Below are positions 6,835 through 9,748 of a stretch of 9,748 nt of DNA, piece after piece. This stretch comes from an uncultured Clostridia bacterium (GTDB lineage Bacteria; Bacillota; Clostridia; Peptostreptococcales; Anaerovoracaceae). The stretch is taken from the NCBI GenBank assembly GCA_934255435.1, contig CAKQNZ010000071.1:1-9748 (forward strand), given 5' to 3'. Position 1 is the first letter of the stretch, and every line of letters begins with the position of its first letter. The position numbers and the translations under genes were made by a program. A model generated the notes under the pieces. The model was not told the origin of the DNA and searched no databases. It worked only from the letters and a program-made list of their open reading frames with translations.

Positions 6835-7896
6835 CTATGCCTGTCGTCTTTCACTTCCTGATGATATCCTGTGCATATCGGAGGATATGCTTTTAAGCAG
6901 ATTGCCACCCGTCATAACGGCTACTGACAGTATCAGTACGAATATGAGGAACAGTGGCAGATATGCGGCACCTTCCCAGCCGTATTTCTGTCCCATCCAT
7001 ACGACGGAGATCTGCGAGAGGTATACAGGCAGCGAGAGCCTGCCGAGGAAAAAGCATATGCGGCTGTTGAATATACTGCCAGCATGCGAGATACCTGTAC
7101 CCGATACTGTTACGAGTACGAACAGCAGCGCCAGAGCATAGACTTCATACTGCGAAGGCACTGTTGTCACTGCAAATACGAATGTAAAGAAGAAAGCGGC
7201 CGCTTCAGCTGCAGTGCCTCCAAGCAGGATCTCTATTACTGCACGTAGTGTAGCCTTGAAGCAGAAACTCATCCATACAGATACGCCTGTCAGTGCATTT
7301 GTCGTATACATAAGATAGCCGATGGCGAAAACAGCGAGTACCGGTGCGATATATGTATAAACAGCTTCATAGTATCTTATTGCAAAAGGATATATGACGC
7401 ACATGGCCAGCAGCATACATGAGATATACCATTCCACATGATTCGGGTTGGTAAGGCTGATACCGCTCATCTGGACCAGCAGGAAATTAGGTACGCTGTC
7501 GATGAGACATACTACAGCATGTTTCCAGTCGAATCCCTTGAACATCACATAAGTCGCAAAGCTGAACACGAATGCGATGACATGGTAGGGGAATATTGAG
7601 GAATATTTGCCTGCGATGAATCTGATCCAGTCGGCAGGTTTCGACACGATGCGACCCTTTTCCTCCATCATGGAATTTCTCTTTTTCTTTATTGACTTTG
7701 CCATGAAAAATCCTGACAGCAGGAAGAAAAACTCGACTCCTATGGAGCCGTGAGGGAAAAGAGCAAGGTGAAAACCGTCCTTCAGAGACGGTTCACCCAT
7801 AAAATATTTTTCGAAATGGAACAGCAGCACGTATATTGCAAAGATAAAGCGATAAAGCTCGATCCTGCCGTTTCGTTTTTTTCTGTTGAGTGTCAT
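6835..7896 (-). CDS. acyltransferase-3 family membrane protein (probable surface-sugar O-acyltransferase)
   Basis: The 353 residues form about ten hydrophobic helices with hallmarks of the acyltransferase-3 family (OafA/NodX-like): RIELYRFIF at 11-19 followed by LLFH with the conserved His at 27, GSIGVEFFFLLSGFF at 50-64, NHVEWYIS at 152-159, and a late FFLGRLSLPVYLSQ (282-295), where many relatives end this motif with His rather than Gln. Such proteins move an acyl group, usually acetyl, across the membrane onto a sugar hydroxyl of a surface polymer. There is no extra SGNH domain, so the protein may act alone. The start ATG at 7896 is the only in-frame choice; AAGGAG lies about 13 bases upstream, longer than usual. 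It begins 33 bases after the ATP-grasp stop and is last in its operon, ending before two terminators. The substrate cannot be read from sequence. Confidence 0.92.
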   Translation of the reverse strand: MTLNRKKRNGRIELYRFIFAIYVLLFHFEKYFMGEPSLKDGFHLALFPHGSIGVEFFFLLSGFFMAKSIKKKRNSMMEEKGRIVSKPADWIRFIAGKYSSIFPYHVIAFVFSFATYVMFKGFDWKHAVVCLIDSVPNFLLVQMSGISLTNPNHVEWYISCMLLAMCVIYPFAIRYYEAVYTYIAPVLAVFAIGYLMYTTNALTGVSVWMSFCFKATLRAVIEILLGGTAAEAAAFFFTFVFAVTTVPSQYEVYALALLFVLVTVSGTGISHAGSIFNSRICFFLGRLSLPVYLSQISVVWMGQKYGWEGAAYLPLFLIFVLILSVAVMTGGNLLKSISSDMHRISSGSERRQA

Positions 7897-7929
7897 TTTA
7901 TATGGAAAGCTCCTTCTGCATAGTGATCA

Positions 7930-9111
7930 TCATCTGACTTCGATATCTATATTGTCCAGTGCTTTGTGGAGTTTGTCCACAGCTTCATCAAGTGTACGGC
8001 CCTTTGTTATCACATGGCCTGTGCGGTGGGGGCCTACTCTGAATGCAGACACTTCATCTCCAGGTTCGTAGTCGAACTGGACTTCCACGATATCAGGATC
8101 ATCAGGATTGCTGTCGGTCTGTGATATTATCTTTCCGTCTTTGTCGCTGCGCAGCAGCATGCTGGCGTTCGGCGTGATCTTTCCGCTGCAGCTGAAATCC
8201 ACATCTTCGCCGAGAGCAACACGGAGTATCTTTTCATAGTAGTCATAGCCGTAGTAAATGGATACAAGTTCAGCCAGACAGGTGGCTCCGGAACGTCCGC
8301 CGATCTCAAGGACATAGGTTTTGCCATCCTTCATGATGAAATCTGCGTTGATGGCGCAGTTGTCAAGACCCATGGCGCTGATGGCAGCAGTGAGCTGCTT
8401 TTCTGCATCAGCCAGCGTCTCCTCCGGCAGGTCGTAAGGTGCGAAGTGACCTATCGGCACACCTGTATCGCCTTTGAACACATAGTCTCCGTGAGGAAGT
8501 ATGAATTGTACTTTGCCTCCGGCAACGAAGCTCTGGGCTCCGAATTCTTCGCCTTCGATGAACTCTTCCACGATGAAGTAATCCGATCTTGTGTTGGCAC
8601 GGACTTCAGCAGCGGCATCGTCAAAGACATCAGCTGAATCCACACGCACGATACCACGGCTTCCGGAGGAATCCACGGATTTGAATATTAGCGGGAAGGA
8701 AAGTCCTGTGATATATCTTTCGATATCATCTGCATCGAGAGGTACTTTGCGGAACCTGGCAGTACGGACACCGTTTTCTTCGTATTTTTCTTTCATCAGC
8801 AGCTTGTTCGCAGCTATCCGGGCTGCCTCGTAGGAAAGTCCGCTGAACCCCAGCTCGTCGCATACTCTGCCGATGGTGATGACTGCCACGTCTGTACCTG
8901 CAGTGACGATGCCGTCTATATTTTCTTCACGGGATATCCTGAGTATGGCCTCATGATCCGTGGTGTTTTCGTAGTAAACCTTGTCGGCGTACTGGAATCC
9001 CGGGTAGTTTCCGGGTATGCTGGCGACTATCGTATAAAGTCCCAGTTTCTTTGCTGTCTTTATCAGAGGGACCTGATATATCCCGGCCCCAAGTATAAGT
9101 ATCTTTTTCAT
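7930..9111 (-). CDS. ATP-grasp domain ligase (carboxylate-amine/thiol ligase type)
   Basis: A cytoplasmic protein of 393 residues with the three-part ATP-grasp layout. The N-terminal pre-ATP-grasp Rossmann-like part begins KKILILGAG (2-10). The ATP-binding part has FKSVDSSGSRG (143-153; K144 and the glycine-rich loop) and the hinge IVEEFIEGEEFG (180-191). The metal-binding part has NADF (255-258) and VLEIGGRSG (267-275) with E269 and R273. These enzymes activate a carboxylate as an acyl-phosphate and join it to an amine or similar group. The sequence resembles the PurK/CarB/biotin-carboxylase-like branch, but I cannot name the substrate. An ATG at 9117 is also in frame, but AGGGAGG directly abuts it; the ATG at 9111 has six-base spacing and is preferred. 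It lies between a lipid-sugar glycosyltransferase and an acyltransferase, so modification of a sugar intermediate, for example by an amino acid, is a reasonable guess. Confidence 0.9.
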   Translation of the reverse strand: MKKILILGAGIYQVPLIKTAKKLGLYTIVASIPGNYPGFQYADKVYYENTTDHEAILRISREENIDGIVTAGTDVAVITIGRVCDELGFSGLSYEAARIAANKLLMKEKYEENGVRTARFRKVPLDADDIERYITGLSFPLIFKSVDSSGSRGIVRVDSADVFDDAAAEVRANTRSDYFIVEEFIEGEEFGAQSFVAGGKVQFILPHGDYVFKGDTGVPIGHFAPYDLPEETLADAEKQLTAAISAMGLDNCAINADFIMKDGKTYVLEIGGRSGATCLAELVSIYYGYDYYEKILRVALGEDVDFSCSGKITPNASMLLRSDKDGKIISQTDSNPDDPDIVEVQFDYEPGDEVSAFRVGPHRTGHVITKGRTLDEAVDKLHKALDNIDIEVR

Positions 9112-9140
9112 ATACATCCTCCCTGATGAGTAAATATCTT

Positions 9141-9748
9141 TTAGTTTTCTTCTGTTACCGGCAATATTTCTGTCGTACCGGTATTTTCAGCACCTGTGTC
9201 ATCCAGTCCGGCAAGATCAGATATCTGATGAAGGTCTGTCTGCCCGGTGTATGTCCGGCGCACCACATACTGCGGATTGTTGCTCATGCCCAGGAACATC
9301 CTGCCGATATATTCTCCGATAAGTCCCATGAACAGCAGATTGATACCGGAAAAGAAACAGATGGTGACCATCATGGACGGCCAGCCTATGGCCATGGCAG
9401 GGTCCACGAGTTTTCGTATTAATATTATGATGGCACTGAGTATCGCTATCACAGAGAATATCCCGCCTGCAAATGATGCAAGTCGCAGCGGTACTACAGA
9501 AAATCCTATGATGTTTGACCAGAGGCTCACCAGTTTTTTGAACGTGTAGTTGGATGTACCTACTTCACGTTTGAAATGTTTCACAGGCACGCTGCTGATA
9601 TTCCTGGTGGTCCTGAGGAAAAGCCCCTGCAGATGTGTGTAGCGGCTTTTGTACTGCACTGCATAGTCTCTGACGAATTTCTTTATGATCCAGAAGCTGG
9701 ACGTTTTCATGTCCCTGGGCTTTCCGATCAGTATCCTGACGGACAGGT
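9141..9748 (-). CDS. polyprenyl-phosphate GT2 glycosyltransferase, C-terminal part (5' end outside window)
   Basis: Only the last 202 codons are present. The frame stays open to the window edge, and the codons before the internal ATG at 9710 read LSVRILIGKPRD, which fits the family (IGKPRDMKTSSF), so the ATG is not the start. The missing part should hold the GT-A catalytic domain with its DxD motif. Visible are the linker LQGLFLRTTRNI, the membrane-edge amphipathic stretch REVGTSNYTFKKLVSLW and PLRLASF, then two transmembrane helices (about 9400-9465 and 9300-9375 in the DNA) with the family-typical GLIGEYIGRMF after the second. The hydrophilic tail is Asp/Glu/Thr-rich. Relatives (GtrB, CsbB, ArnC, DPMS) attach a sugar to undecaprenyl phosphate on the inner membrane face. 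TAA is 29 bases before the ATP-grasp start, so the genes share a transcript. The sugar is unknown. Confidence 0.9.
   Translation of the reverse strand, partial: LSVRILIGKPRDMKTSSFWIIKKFVRDYAVQYKSRYTHLQGLFLRTTRNISSVPVKHFKREVGTSNYTFKKLVSLWSNIIGFSVVPLRLASFAGGIFSVIAILSAIIILIRKLVDPAMAIGWPSMMVTICFFSGINLLFMGLIGEYIGRMFLGMSNNPQYVVRRTYTGQTDLHQISDLAGLDDTGAENTGTTEILPVTEEN

Noticed and set aside
6824..7141. 105-codon plus-strand open frame over the acyltransferase 3' end
   Set aside because: It is antisense to a well-supported gene, starts next to that gene's stop codon, has no motif and no good ribosome-binding site.
9115..9117. ATG at 9117 as start of the ATP-grasp gene
   Set aside because: The AGGGAGG ribosome-binding site touches this ATG with no spacing; the ATG six bases later fits.

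Overview
The window looks like a cell-surface polysaccharide (glycopolymer) locus from a Gram-positive anaerobe of the Clostridia type. The evidence is strong AGGGG/AGGGAGG ribosome-binding sites, heavy use of ATA (Ile) and AGA/AGG (Arg) codons beside CTG (Leu), a Gram-positive-style Sec signal peptide and a YfhO-family membrane protein. I cannot place it to genus. There are seven protein-coding genes, of which the first and last are cut by the window edges. I saw no RNA genes, insertion sequences or CRISPR.

Plus strand, 1-4596: a tightly packed operon with the 3' part of rmlA (glucose-1-phosphate thymidylyltransferase), a complete rmlB (dTDP-glucose 4,6-dehydratase) and a 965-residue YfhO-family multi-spanning membrane protein. 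RmlA and RmlB make dTDP-4-keto-6-deoxyglucose, normally the precursor of dTDP-L-rhamnose. rmlC and rmlD are not in the window. The YfhO-type protein is probably a GT-C-like enzyme acting on the outer face of the membrane.

Plus strand, 4597-6592: a GC-rich hairpin, a sigma-A-like promoter and a short leader precede a separately transcribed gene for a 615-residue secreted protein. Its middle carries the motif set of GT80 sialyltransferases (SDGS, KGHP, an E...PD element and a Ser/Thr cluster) at the family's spacing. Before it lies a very lysine-rich beta-type domain, and after it a PepSY-like segment and an acidic tail. This is the most unusual gene in the window.

6593-6834: a convergent intergenic region with one bidirectional terminator and a second hairpin that looks like a terminator for the minus strand.

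Minus strand, 9748-6835, in transcription order: the C-terminal part of a polyprenyl-phosphate GT2 glycosyltransferase (GtrB/CsbB/ArnC type), an ATP-grasp ligase and an acyltransferase-3 membrane protein. Together these look like a decoration module: a lipid-linked sugar donor, an ATP-dependent ligation (possibly an amide) and an O-acyl transfer. The GT2 (donor) and the YfhO protein (outer-face transferase) on opposite strands could be two parts of a three-component glycosylation system of the kind known for teichoic acids. That link is inference.
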